Source of the DNA: Diospyros lotus
Taxonomy: Eukaryota > Streptophyta > Magnoliopsida > Ericales > Ebenaceae
DNA length: 64,000 bases
NCBI RefSeq assembly: GCF_014633365.1
Contig: NW_026267104.1
Span: 6,632,587-6,696,586 of the forward strand
Direction: 5' to 3'
Of this stretch, positions 34,532 to 47,900 are shown one piece after another. The notes under the pieces are model-generated. The model worked only from the letters and a program-made list of their open reading frames with translations, was not told where the DNA came from and made no database searches. The translations under genes and the position numbers were made by a program. Position 1 is the stretch's first letter. The number at the start of each line of letters is the position of its first letter.

Positions 34532-35977
34532 CCCCTCTTTTCTGTTACTTCTTGAAATGTTTTCCGAGTTCTTATTGTTTGTTTCTGTACCTTTTAGTTT
34601 AGGAGACTAAGGACCTGTCTTAAATGCAAAATATAATTTGGTACTTCATAGCATTCTTGTCTGACCTATGTTTTGGGATTTCTCGCTTAAGTGAAGTCTT
34701 GTATTTTTCGTTTTGTCGGGAAAAAATTGTAATACTCACTCTTGAAATGAAATTTTATGTAATTGTAAGAATTACTTCTCATATTTTATAAATAAAAATA
34801 ATCTCCCATGCCCTTAAACAAGTAGATAAAATGACCATTCTATCTTAATTCTCTCTCCTCCCTCATCTGATTTTATAAAGAAATAAAATTAAAAAAAAAA
34901 AGACAATTAGTAGTCCTTGAACATTAAGTATTTAGATTCGATCATCATAAATAGAAAAGAAAAAGAGAGGTGAAAGAAAAAAAAGATAAAAAAATAAAAA
35001 ATAAAAGAATAAGATATCTCAAGTCAAATAACAATAGAGGTGGATGATGGTGATGGCTACGGTCTTGATTGTTGCACAAACGATGATGATGAGAGTATAG
35101 ACAATTGGGAATAGAGATGAAAAAGAAGAATAATAGATTGAAAAATATTAAAACCAATTATAACAACGATTTAATTGTTAAAAAAGATGATGGGAAGAGA
35201 ACAAACTTTTTAAATATAATGATATTTTGATTATGCATAAATATTTAACTGGAGTTAACTAATAATAAAGGGGTGATAATAATATAACATTAAATCTTAA
35301 AGATATTAGGTGTATTTTCTCAAACAATAAAGTTAATTATTATAATTATTTTAAATCTCAAATGTAGTGTTTGTAATTTTTTTTATTAAGAACTATTTAA
35401 TAATATTATTTTATTTTTTATTCAACACAATTAATAAAGGACTTAATTAGTACACAAGACACTCGCTTTCTTAAAAAATAAAATTAATTATTTTATTCGT
35501 AACCTTATATTTCTAAAGATTAATAATTATTTATGAAGTAATTTAAATATAGCTAATATCTATTTTTTTGAGTTAAAAATAGAGCACAAAAAATCTGACA
35601 ACGTAAGTATAAATAGAAGGTGGACGGATTTGTCAAACAAAAGAAGTTAAATTAAGAAGACCTTAAATTAAGTAAAAGGAAAAATTGAATTTTACATAAA
35701 CAAAATAAGAAAAGAAAAGCAAACGAAGGAATAAAAGTGTATACGCGCCTAGGCGGCGCGTGGAATTTTCTTTCTATATTAAATAAAAATAATTTTTTTT
35801 CTTCCATTTCCTCTTATTACGCAATTCAAAGGAGGCGTCTCGTTCTTTCCTTCCGAATTCAACCCTGTTCTCTGCGTTTGCTAAATTTCGAATCTTGGAT
35901 CTTCTGAGATCTTCTCTTTATCTTTCCGCATCTGGGTGGGATTGAATTCGGATCTGTGGATCCAGAAGAGAAGAACA
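34532..35977. other. Intergenic: NPH3-like 3' end and CCC1 promoter/5' UTR
   Basis: 1.4 kb, strongly AT-rich, with no ORF resembling a known protein. AATGAAA at about 34745 and AATAAA at about 34789 are possible poly(A) signals for the upstream gene. A GC-rich palindromic patch GCGCCTAGGCGGCGCG sits near 35745. The last 150 bases become CT-rich and fit a 5' UTR of CCC1. Confidence 0.55.
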
Positions 35978-38900
35978 ATGAATAATGGGGAGATTGAGGG
36001 GGCGGAGGACAGCGAATTCCCACCGTCACAGGGTGGTTTGGGTGGGCGCCAGTATAGGCCGGTGGTTGCTCACGATAACGATCGAGCTGTGGTGGAGATG
36101 TCGTCGCTGGATCCTGGATCTTCCTCCTCTGCGTCTTTCTCCAATCCCCAGCATTCCCTCAAGTAAAACCCTCTTATTTTCCATCTGGGTTTTTCAATTT
36201 CTTTTGTTTTGATTTCGTTTTGTGGGTGTCGTTTCTCGTGCACTGAAGAAGTTGGAATTTTGGGGGTTCTTGGATCTCCTTTTGTTTTCATCTCAACACG
36301 CTTGGTTGTGTTTGTACGGTTCTTGGATGGTTGACGGGTTTTGTTTGTCAATTGATGTTTTTGGTTTTTAGGACACTCACAAAATAAGGATCAGGAGACA
36401 GGCAACATGGTTTGAACAATTGGGCACTACTAATACACCTTTATGCTAAAAATTTAAGTAATCTGATTGGAACACAAGACTACCCTTTAATTCTTCTCCA
36501 CCAATTGTCATTGTTTAGTGCGAGCATTATACGTTGTTGTAGCCAATGGTGACTACTGGTGGCACTCGTACCATCATCCATCATCCCCCCCTCCCCCCGG
36601 TGTGTGTGTGTGTGTGGGGGGGGGGGGGGGCGCCATCGAAGCTTTGTTTATTTGCATCACTCCTCTCTCCTGTTAAAACCCCAGTTTAGATCTCTCTTAA
36701 AAAGACTGGATCTTCTTCTGTGGAGGGATGTCATCCCCACTGCTGGATGTAGTAAAATAGCCCTAAAGGCAACTGGAATTCATGATGCAAAATGGTATGT
36801 AATTAGGAAACACACTGATATAGTAAATGCAGTACTAAAGAGTAGCATATTCCTTCGTTGTTTAATGAAGAATAGTTATGGTTTGATAAGTTATAACTTA
36901 GCCCACTAACGCACTGAAACTGAAATGGAGTGACTCAATCCTAGTTGAATGAGTAGATGGATTAGGGGTAGCCCTAATAATATAGTGTTCAAGTCCATGA
37001 GAAGTGACATTATTCCCTTTTTTATACGAGCAAGAGTATTGATAGTAACAGTAACAGGGCAGGTTTAGGATGGGAGACCTGTTCCCCTCTCTTGCTCAGT
37101 CAACCTTCCCCCGCTCCCTACTCCCCACTCACCGCAAAAATTTCACTTGGTGGGTCAATTTATTTATTTATGTAAATTATGTTTTACTTCTTAAGGCTGG
37201 GCTCAAAGATTTCCTTTGTACAAACTCATGTCATATTCATAAAAACATGCTTACTGACTTGCTTCATTGGGTGTCCCATAAACTCATGCACAAACTCATG
37301 CATGATTCTACTGGCAGAGACATGCTCACATTTCTTTGCCCTTCCTACTACCCCTTTTCTCTCATATGAGTTTTTTTTTTTTTCATATTTATAGTTCTCT
37401 TTTGCTCCTCATTTAATGTGCATGCCCATATAAGAACTAGAAAGAAGGACAAAAAATTTATCAAACCAAATGGGCTTATAAGCTGTGAGAAAATAATTAT
37501 GAGAGAAAAATCTAAGAGATTAGCCTCTAAGTGTGTTATTTATAATAGCCTAATAGGCACAATGAGCCTAATAAGCTACGGGCTGTCATGAACCGAGGGT
37601 TCATAACAAGTTTGGAATTGACAATCAGAAGGATCTGATTGAATAGGACTGAAACAAAATGATTTAAGAGCGAAATTTGGACAGAAATGAGGGAAGGATG
37701 TAGAGAGAAATGAGAGAGAACAATAGAGAGAAACAAGAGGGAGAAGGGAAAGAATTGTAGAGAGAATCAGAATTTCATTTCCTCAATTCATGCATAATCA
37801 TCTCCTCTTACAATGGGCCTTTTTATAGGCATAGGTAGCTCCTTAACTAATTTCTAACAAAACTCATGTGCTCCTAACAAACAATCAAGCATCTCATAAC
37901 AAACTAATATAAGCCTATTACAATATTACCCCTTTATTATATCCCTATTACAATATTACCCTTCTAATCCTCCTAGGGACATGACAATTTTCCCCCCTTG
38001 AAATGTTTCTTGTCCCCAAGAAACTTATTACCACCTAGCCGTTGCTTCTTTATCCAATGCCCATCTTCACCTAGTGGTTTCTTCTTCGCTTTTCCTTCTT
38101 CTTATCTTGTTTTTCCCTTTTCTTTTGCCTTCTCTTTTCTTTCTCCTTAGCAACAACAGCCTTATGGCTTGTTGCCACACCAATGGGAACATGAATGAGC
38201 AAAACATCAAGGGTCTCGGTCCCTTTAACAAAGAAGTCCTTCCCTTTCTTCCTTTCATCTTGTTTGGCTTTATTCTTCTACGTCCTCCATTGCTCCAGAT
38301 GCGCTGTCAATCCTACAACCCCATCCTCTAACTCTTCGGCCTGCAATTTTAACTTTGCTTTGTCTTGTGTGCCCGTGCCAATGACATACATGTGGGATGT
38401 TCCAAGCAAGGTGTCCGGTGCAATCCTTTGTTCCTTATCTTTAGACTCTTTATTTTGCTGTTTCAGGAGATCAATGGCATCAAGAGTTTCCTAGTGGTAG
38501 TGCTTGAGAGACTGCCAATTGATTGAGTGCCATCCTCCACTTTCTCCTCCCCAATCTTTTCTTCCATGTACTCCTCAGCCTTCTCCATAGCCAATACCAA
38601 GGGAGTGGTATGTTTAGACCCTTTCATATCTTTAGTAGGGGCCTTCTCTAGTGGAAATACTTTTACTTGCTGGTAGTTGGAGTACACTAAGGATTTACTT
38701 TTAGCAAGGATGTCCTCCTTCGACTGCTCCACTTTAAGGAATTCCTCCTTATTAAAACTCTCGCGATAATCATCGAAGTATTCAATGGGAAAGTTGTAAT
38801 GATACTTCTTGATTAGTATCATTGCAAACTCCTGAAGCTTCTCGTGGAACATACGGCCAAATTTCTCGCACTCTTCATGAATCCCATTGCTTGTTCCTTT

Positions 38901-41900
38901 GTCCCTTCGGCTAGACTCATTCTCAATCTTCTTTCCCCATGGTTGATTCTTCTGGCTACACTGCTACTTATCCTTGTCGCTGTCAACTAAAAATGCAGCC
39001 TTCTTTGACTGCCATTGAAGCTCCATTCTAGTTGAAAATGAAGCATTCATCTGTTGCAATTGAGGCTCCAATGGTCTCCTAAGTGCACTGCTTCCCAAGG
39101 CTTCACGAGTAGGACATCCCATTGAAAATGCAGCATCCTTTGGCTGCAATTAAGACCCATGGCCGACATCTCACGAACAAGACCAAGGGATAGGGGTTCT
39201 ATACATACCTCTCTTCTTCAAACAAGCTAATCAAAATTCAAAGCTGGAATTAACCCTTGCTTCCCTTTGCTCACAGCCTCAAGCACCAACAATCAACAAG
39301 CTGGAATAATCCACTTCTCTCATGGAATCTGTCGAATTTGTTGCGCCACTCCGATCTGCCATTGAATTGCCAATTAGAGCTGACTAACCCAATGGATAAA
39401 CAACCTCCGAACGCTATAGATTCAAGATCGTTCAGACCTACGTCCACTTCACTGCTCGCCGGAATTGAACTGGTTCAATGATCTTCCCAGTCGTGCTTCT
39501 TCTTTCGGCCTCAGCTGTCCGCCTTCCTCTTCAAGACTCAAACCTTTAACTACATAAACTGATTTCTTTGCCTTCAACTCAAATCAAAACCGCAACCAAG
39601 AGCTGCTATTACCCAATCACCGTCCTTACTAGCTACGACTCCCATTTCCACGTCTGACCCAATCTCTATCACCTTCCAATTTCAAGTCCGACAGTGCCTT
39701 CCTTGCATCGGTCGCCACCCAATCACCTTCCAATTTAGAATTGCCTAGCGGAATCCGTCTTCTATGCTGATAAACTCTGATGCAGTTGATACACTTTGTC
39801 GGATTCAAGCCAGAAATTGCTTGACCTGCTTCACACATCAGTTACGAGTAAGAATTACTGAGATTTGCAGCCAAGAGTCAATGGAACTCCTTCCAATCCT
39901 AATTGGGCGATATTTTTGATCGGAGGTGTTCAATCCGTTCGCCTAGACTGGTGGACTCACCTTGGATCCTTCCTTTGGTTCTGCCCAATCACCGACCATG
40001 AAAGTGGCCGCGACACCCACTGCACCACAGTGAAGAACCTGCTGCACAGTCGCTAGACCTAATGCAATTAACTCAGCTGCAACACCCACTTCCTTGCCTG
40101 ATCAGATCGTGATCGCCTAGAACTCCAGCACTAGTTGCGACCTCCTGCCTATTAGCGTCGACCTCTGTCACCCACTCCAGTCACGACCTTCTGGGCCGAG
40201 GACCACTAGTAGATAGCTCATTGAATTCGCTTGGGTTGCTGAGAATCATGGCTATATTTCACCTCCTCTATCACGATCGGATCTGAAAATTCACTAGCCT
40301 GATACCGTCCTTTGAAGTCGCCTCCAAAAGTCGGCAACACGCTTGAATTTCACAACCAAGCGTCACTGTCAGCATTGCCTCCAAAAATCCACAATGCTTC
40401 GAATCACTTCCTTCAACTTGACCTTCAGAGTCTTAGCCGAAGTCACTCCTCCTACTTCTCCTTCAGATCTGAGCCGACACTCACATCCTTGTGTGTCAGA
40501 ATCAATTTCGAGATTCAATGGCCGTCTTCGTCTTCAAAACTCAAACATGAGTGCCTCTGATCTGCAACTAAATTGCTGATCAGAATCGCCTAACGCAATG
40601 GATCATCCACCTCTGTCCTCTGGTTTTAATCACTAAAATTAATTTCAGTAGCCTTCTAATTGAATCGGGCCCCAAGCTAGGGACAGCTACAACCCAATCA
40701 TTCTAGAACTACCGAAATTCGCTAAACTCAGATCGTTGAATAGGATTTGACGGAATCATAGCCAAGAACCGTTGGCTTTGATACCATTTGTCATGAACCT
40801 AGGGTTCATAACAAGTTTGGAATTGGCAATCAGAAAGATCCGATTGAATAAGACTGAAATAGAATGATTTAAGGGGGAAATTTGGACAGAAATGGGGGAA
40901 GGATGTAGAGAGAAACAAGAGGGAGAAGGGAGAGAATTGTAGAGAGAATCAGAATGTGCTCCTAACAAACAACCAAATATCTCCTATTACAATGGGCTTT
41001 TTTATAGGGAAAATGTTATTGGTACACCTTTGTGTACACCTTGGGTTATATAAGGGTGTACTAATGACAAAAAAATCCCTCATGAGCCGTGTGAGGCGCA
41101 TGTGAGGCGAGGGGTATTTTGGTCATAATACTCCCTTATGTAGCCCAAGATGTACAAAAAAGTTGTACATCTAGCATGATTCTTTTTATAGGCATAGGTA
41201 GCTCCTTAACTAATTTCTAACAGCACCCATGTGCTCCTAACAAACAACCTAATATCTCCTAACAAACTAATATAAGCCTAGTATAATATTATCCCTTTAT
41301 TATATCCCTATCACAATATTACCCTTCTAATCCTCCTAGGGAGATGACATGGGCTTAGCCTAATTACACATAGTTATAACAAATAAATAAATAAAAACAC
41401 ATACAACAATATGCAATATATCTAATTATACTAATAATTCTAATATAAGCATTTCATTACATTATTTTTTTTATAGGTTTTCAGATATAAAATTTTCGAT
41501 GTGATTCATTTGTGTTCATAAGTATAGCAATCTATTAGACACGAGCTCATCGACCATATGCACATGCAAGGCCCTCTTTCTCACTGTAACATCCATCCAT
41601 ATATCTACTCATGCTCATCATATTTGTGGATGCATGCTTATTCTTTTCCTCCTTCCTCTTCTTCTCTGTCAGTATGTCTGTGTCTTACTATTTAAGCTGC
41701 CTTGGATATGAGGAATTCTTAAGAAAAAGACAAAGTCTGATATTTGAAGATCTTTTTGTATCAGTATCCATCACCATGAACTGGATGATTACCTTTATGT
41801 ACGTGTATGTGTATCTTTCTCACCCTCTAAGGCATGGAAGAATGAATAGCCAATTATTTGATATGCTAGGTTGTGCTTTATTGTAGAATGATTTCTTTCT

Positions 41901-44900
41901 CAGCTATGATTAATGTGAACTTATGTTGAATTTTAACAATTACTTCCCTTCTCATATGTGGCCTTTTTTCTTGGATATTTATGCTTCCTCTGTTTGATTA
42001 ATTAATTTACATCTTCTGTTGTCAGGGGATTGCCCCTAATTCCTTTGGTTGTTATGAATGCATATGCATAATGTGAGGCCACTTTGGATACCGTGTATTT
42101 TCTTTATGCATTTGAAGTTATATGTAATCAGCCATGTGGAGATAACTATTTATGTCCATATGCTCTGATAAGCATTAGCAAAATAAACTCATAGATATAG
42201 AGAATTGAAAAGAAAAAGAAGGATCTTTTAAGATGGGAAACAACAAGAAGAAAAGCTACAAAATAAACACTAAATTATTAGAAAAATTATTTAACATATG
42301 TGATACTGTCTCAAATTACCTCCTTAATTTGGCACAACATGTTTATCTATCATTGCAAGCATATACTTCTGATTTTTTTAATGCTAATTTATACTTTTGG
42401 AGCTATCAAGTTCCAAATGAATGCATATAAATTACGCATGCATTTATCTTCTCTTGAAAAGAGATATATAACTGCAAAAAAGCATCAAAGGAAGTGCAAT
42501 TGAGTACACCAAAAAGTAAAACCAAGGCTGAAAGAAGGGCTTCTATATAAGTTTGTTATGCTTTATGTCCTCTGTGAAAATTGACTCAAATGATGGTGCA
42601 CCCTGCGTGTTAGCCAACCAACCAAAACTGGATAAAAGATTGCTTGAGCATACACACAAGGGATTGGGCACCTTCAAATGTTTCCTATTCCTCAACCTTA
42701 AAAACAAACAAGACAACAATACTAGATACTAAGCCTGTGTTCTCCTCTTACTTACTGGGTTGTTCTGCTTCTCAAAAAATATGTATTTCTTTTTAAACTC
42801 CGCTCAATGGTTGTTCATTTATATGTTGATTCATGTATTATTGCAGGAAAATAAAAGTGAGCAGCCAGCCAAGCAAGGGTTCTGATGTGATAGAAGAACC
42901 ATTCCCAACTCATGTAGGTGCCAATGGCTCTCACAGGGAATCCAAATTGGAATTGTTTGGGTTTGATTCTCTTGTGAATATTTTAGGCCTTAAGAGGTAA
43001 GAGGTAACTAATACATTTCCATTGCTGTCGCTTTTTCCGAGTTTTTCTCTTTTGAGTTAAACTTATGCATTTCTTTCTTTTTCTTGGGGGGGGGGGGGGG
43101 GTGTTTGTGGAATTGGCTTCATGTCAACCCTTTACAGTTGTTCATTTTTTGGTTTTTGTGTCCATTATTTTTTAATTCATATGTAGTTTTAACTTATGAT
43201 AAAATTATCATTTCAGTATGACAACGGAACAGGTTCAAGCACCTTCTAGTCCTAGAGACCAGGAGGATGTTTCTATAACTCTTGAACGTCCAAAGGTATG
43301 AATTTTCTTAAGCATATTATATATAGTTATATGTAATGTTCCCTTCCCTCTCTGTGTTCTACTAGGATAAAAGTGATAGTTAATAAATGGGCATATTATT
43401 TGTTTTTAATTTATAGCTTCTGTTACTTTATGAAACATAACTTTGACAAATTACTAAAGGTTCCATTTTTGATAAAATATTCTTCCATGGGTTACCAGTT
43501 ACCTCAAGTAACACAGGGACCAATTGATTGGTGCCTCAAATTAATTTAACTATATAAAAAAATATAAAAAAAATTAATTTAACTAGCTTTTGGTAAAAAA
43601 AAAATTGCCTTTTAGTTATGAACTATCAACTTCCTACTGTGCAAAATGTGGCATTGATTTTAGAATATGACAATCTAGATTAAGTTGTATCATGTATAAA
43701 GTCTTGGCAAAATGTGCCACTCAGTTTTTTTAAAAAAAAAAAATAGAAGAAGGATTAAACAAGCCATTTTGGATTATGTAATGATCCTTTGATGAATGAA
43801 CTGTCTGTGCTGTGTGAACCATCTGCCCATCTGAGTTCATCCTTCACTTTTTCCCTTGTTGAACTGAAAGATAGTGGAACTTCTAATTATGGTTTAATCC
43901 AGGCTCTGTTATCACTCCAAGCTTTGTATTTTTCACTTATAATTTTGCTCTGTGTACTGTAGCTAGTCAAGTCTTCCTGCTTATCCACCATGGAAAAGAT
44001 TAACTTGTTTGAAAACAGTTTTTTATATAAACAGGAATTTGAAATATATGGCAATAAAGACGTTGGATTTCTGAAACTAGTTGAACGTGCAATATTTTAA
44101 AATGGTTTAGCTGTTTCATTTTTGTCTTTTAAATGGAAATAGCTGTTACAGAAATGGCTGGTATTTAATTTCTGAAATAATTGTTTTCAGTTGATTTAAA
44201 AGGGGTCTATTATGTCTTCCATTGTGGTAAAGAAGGGCTTTTCAGGCTCTGTGATATAGCTTTAAAAAGAGAAAAATATGAGGAGCTTATTGGATCTTTA
44301 CAATATGGGAAGAGTTTAAAAGATTCTTAGGTAAGATGCAATAGAATTAGATGCATGGAAATGGTTCATTTTTGCCTTTGTTGCTATGATATAATTTTTT
44401 GCCATAATTTCACCTTCCTGCTTAGCTGAAAATTTGTTAAGGTTGATACGTTGGTCATTAGCTCATCTATAGTTCTTAATTTGTTCCTCTGTGGTATAAA
44501 CTGCAATTTATATGCTTTTTAAGGTGTCTCATGTGACCTGTTGGTGCAGACTACTACTGTTAAACTGGGGACAATGATGGGAGTTTTTGTTCCATGCTTG
44601 CAGAACATTTTGGGAATAATCTACTATATTCGGTTTTCCTGGTAACCTTTATGTCAATGGTGTTTATTTTGGTGATTTTGCAATTATTTATTTTTCTCCA
44701 ATATATAAGGGCCTGCATCCATGCACATCTCTTAATAAGCTGGGGCTTTTTATTTATCTTGGTAAGGTTCTTTCTCCCATTTGTTATCTTGAATGAATAT
44801 CTTGGGAGCCTATGTTGAAGGAACTTACATATTTTATCTTGAGTTTGTAACATGACATGGCTCACATATTTTTTTAGTAGTATTTTCCTGTTGATTTTTC

Positions 44901-47900
44901 CCTTTGATGGTAATTTGATTCATGAATCAAACTTCAAACTTTTTATTTTATTTTATTTTATGATATCTCCTACTCACCATCATGAGTCATGACAGTTTCC
45001 TGTGGCGCAGAATATTGTTTAAGAACCAGTTACCCACAAGATATAGTTTGGTTTAGCCACCAGTAAATGGGTATGCAGAGAGTATAACCTGAAAATTAAT
45101 AAAGAAACAGAGAAAGAAAACTGAGAGGAGGGAGAAGATGTATTCTTGAAAAATGAAGCCTCAAAAGACAAGCGGCTGTTGAGTTTATATATTACTCAAC
45201 AAAAGCTCTAACAAATTAATTGTTCTGGACAGTTGGCAAGTGTTCTAAAATGTGCTAGGTGCTAGTTGGACACTAGATTGGGGCTTAGCGCTTAGGCCGC
45301 CTAGGTGGTGTCTAGAAAAATTATTTAAAATTTAAATAAAATTCATATTTATATATATATAAACAGATTATATATAAATTATATATATATATATAAATCT
45401 TTCTCTATAACACACTGAAAGGCAGTTGGGTATTGGGTAACATTTATTATATTAAAAAAAAAAATAATGTTAAAAGGGAAATGAAAGGCAGTTGGGAATT
45501 GGGTGAGACTGCCGTGGCTAACTTATATATATATTAAGATGTAATATATATATATATAATAGCAACTACTATATTAATAACATATATATATAAATATATA
45601 TATTGCTAACATAATATATTAATATCATATAATAGTAGGGGAATGAGAAGATTAGAGCAGCTGGTGGAAATTTCCAGCATATTTGACGCACAAAGGCTTC
45701 CACCTCCTCCGGCATTTTCTCTCTCCCATGTGCCACTTGAATATATATATCTATATATATGTATAATAATATATGATATTAAAATAGGATGAATAAAAGG
45801 TAGCAGCAACAGCCTTCTCCAGGGTCTGTCTTTCTGTTCCCCGAACCCTCCTGAATGCTTGAGTGTGCATTCTGCTTCTTCAGCGTTGCCTCAGTGCTCC
45901 AATTGTCTTCTTCCTCTTTCCTGTCCATTTGCTTAATCCGCCGGACTGGTTCTTCTTACCTCCATGGCAGCGCCAGGTGTAGCCGAAGGTGGAGTATAAA
46001 CCAATGGAGAAATTACGAAGCAGTGAGAGAGAGAAAGCGGTGAGTCCACGAGAGACGACCCAGGCGGCGCATGACAAGAGAGAGAAAGGGGAAATACCAA
46101 ACAACTCAATACTAGCATACATGCATGCACGTCTGGGCGACTCAGGCGCTGATTGGGCCTGATTAATTGGCCTAGTGTCTAGGGGTGCCAATTAGCAATT
46201 ATTCGGGACGGCCAAGGGTTGCCTAACGCCTCGGCGGTGCCGGCTGCCTTTTAGAACACTGCAGCTGGCAGGAAGAAACTAGCTGCAAGTTGCAGCAATC
46301 AGTTTCTCACAAAAGAAACACAAACTGAAAACTAAATCTAACTACACCAGCTGTTTTCCTTTCTTTCTCCTTCTCTTAGTTGTACATAATGATAACAAGA
46401 ATTATTCTCAACATTCCCTCTCAAAGGACACCCACTTCAATTTTGCTTTGCTTGTTCTGAATCTCAGCATCTTCAGCTCAACATTTTTTCTTCAAAATAA
46501 ACTGAGGTGAAACCTTCAAGCACAATTTTTATAAAGAGATTAAAACCTATCTTGAGGCAATCCTTTGGTAAAAATATAAGCAGTCTGATATCAACATCAC
46601 CATTTTCAACCTTTTCCCTATTAAAATAAATGTCTATCTCAATATGTTTTGTCCTGGAATGAAACGCAGGATTTTTAGCAATACCCTTAGCTGCTGTATT
46701 ATCACACCAAAGAACTGGTGAATTAGAAAAAGAATGACCTAGTTCAGTGAATAAAAACTTCAACCACAAGATTTCAGTAACTTCTTGAGCTAAAGCTCTG
46801 TATTCAGCTTCCCCAACTGACATTGCTACTACAGATTGTTTCTTTGAACTCCACGTTTTTTTACCAAGATACATGCACAGTCTACTATTAGACTTCCTCG
46901 TAACTTTACAACCAGCATGATCAACATCTGTGAATACCTCAAGAGCCAAATCAGGTGAAGGAGTGTGTCAGATCCTAAGATTTGACAGTGGCTGTTTAGA
47001 GAAGAACTTGAGAATTAGAGAGAAATTTGGAGGGAGAATTAGACTGACAAGGGGTTCAAGAGAGAGGGAGAGAACAGAATAGCAGAGGGAAAAGATTCAA
47101 TTCTCATTCACAATGAATCCCCATCCTCTTACAAGTGGCCGCGGCTGCTCTTCAATTATTGTAACTGAAAACACAAACGAAAATAACAACAGCCATGTGC
47201 ACCTAACAAAATTACAAACAATATATGTAGCTCGATTACAATATTACCCCTTTATTGTCCCTAGGTCGTGACATTTCCTCCCTCCTTGAGAGAGTTATTG
47301 TCCCAAAAAACTCACAGCTTCTAGCCCTGCTCTTCATCCAATCCCTGTCTTCGCTATCTAATTTATCCTTCTTTCTTTTCTCCTTCTAGGTCTCTTCCTC
47401 TTCATGTTTATGTTCCTTCTCTTTTCTTTTTCTTGCAAATGTTAAATGTATCCCTCAAAGGTCTTCGTATAGAAATTGTGCCAGTAAGTTGTAACAATAA
47501 GCAGTTCGATAGCAACCTCCTCTTCCATCTTCTTCCTATCCGTATGGCAGTTCCTCTGTTTAATCCACTTAAATTGTTCCTTCTCTGTCAAAACTAGCAC
47601 TAGGCATGGTTTGATACCTACTTTAACCCAACCCATGAACTCCTCAGCTGGAACCAAATGCAAATGAACAATATCCTTTGGACCCTCTTCCTTAAAACCA
47701 TTCCTCCTAATAGAAGTTCGAGCGAAAGAATGCCTTTCCTCAACCTCCAGCTTCTTCCTTTGGTCCAAGTCTTCATTGCATGCCTGTCTCTCATCAGAGG
47801 CATGGACGCTGTCTTCATCACCATCCTTATCTTCCAATGCTACTTCATAAGCTTCCCGCAATTATAAAATGTGATCCTCATCGATATCCTTGTCCACTCT

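Larger units (their letters stand above)
37584..41349 (-). mobile_element. Complete gag-only (non-autonomous) Ty3-like LTR retrotransposon in CCC1 intron 1
   Basis: Two LTRs (37584-37986 and 40789-41349, the latter enlarged by a MITE) start TGTCATGAACC and end TGACA, flanked by a near-perfect 5-bp duplication CGGGC/TGGGC (37579-37583 and 41350-41354). On the minus strand a primer binding site TGGTATCAAAGCC (40774-40786, initiator-Met-like) lies 2 bases inside the 5' LTR. A polypurine tract (complement TTTTCCCCCCTTG, near 37988) abuts the 3' LTR. The 2.8-kb interior has no RT, RNase H or integrase that I can detect, only a gag-like stretch. The LTRs differ little outside the MITE. It resembles TR-GAG/LARD-type elements that depend on a relative for enzymes. 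Confidence 0.88.

Noticed and set aside
35936..35977. Upstream in-frame extension of CCC1 (GTG start)
   Set aside because: The homologous proteins start at the MxxGxIE block, which here follows ATG 35978; the extension lacks similarity and an ATG.
45340..45610. TA-repeat stretch as a centromeric or origin-like element
   Set aside because: It is an internal TA microsatellite of the 1-kb hAT-type element, bounded by that element's ends.
45880..46191. 103-codon minus frame inside the hAT-type element
   Set aside because: No transposase motif; the sequence is low-complexity and overlaps other open frames.
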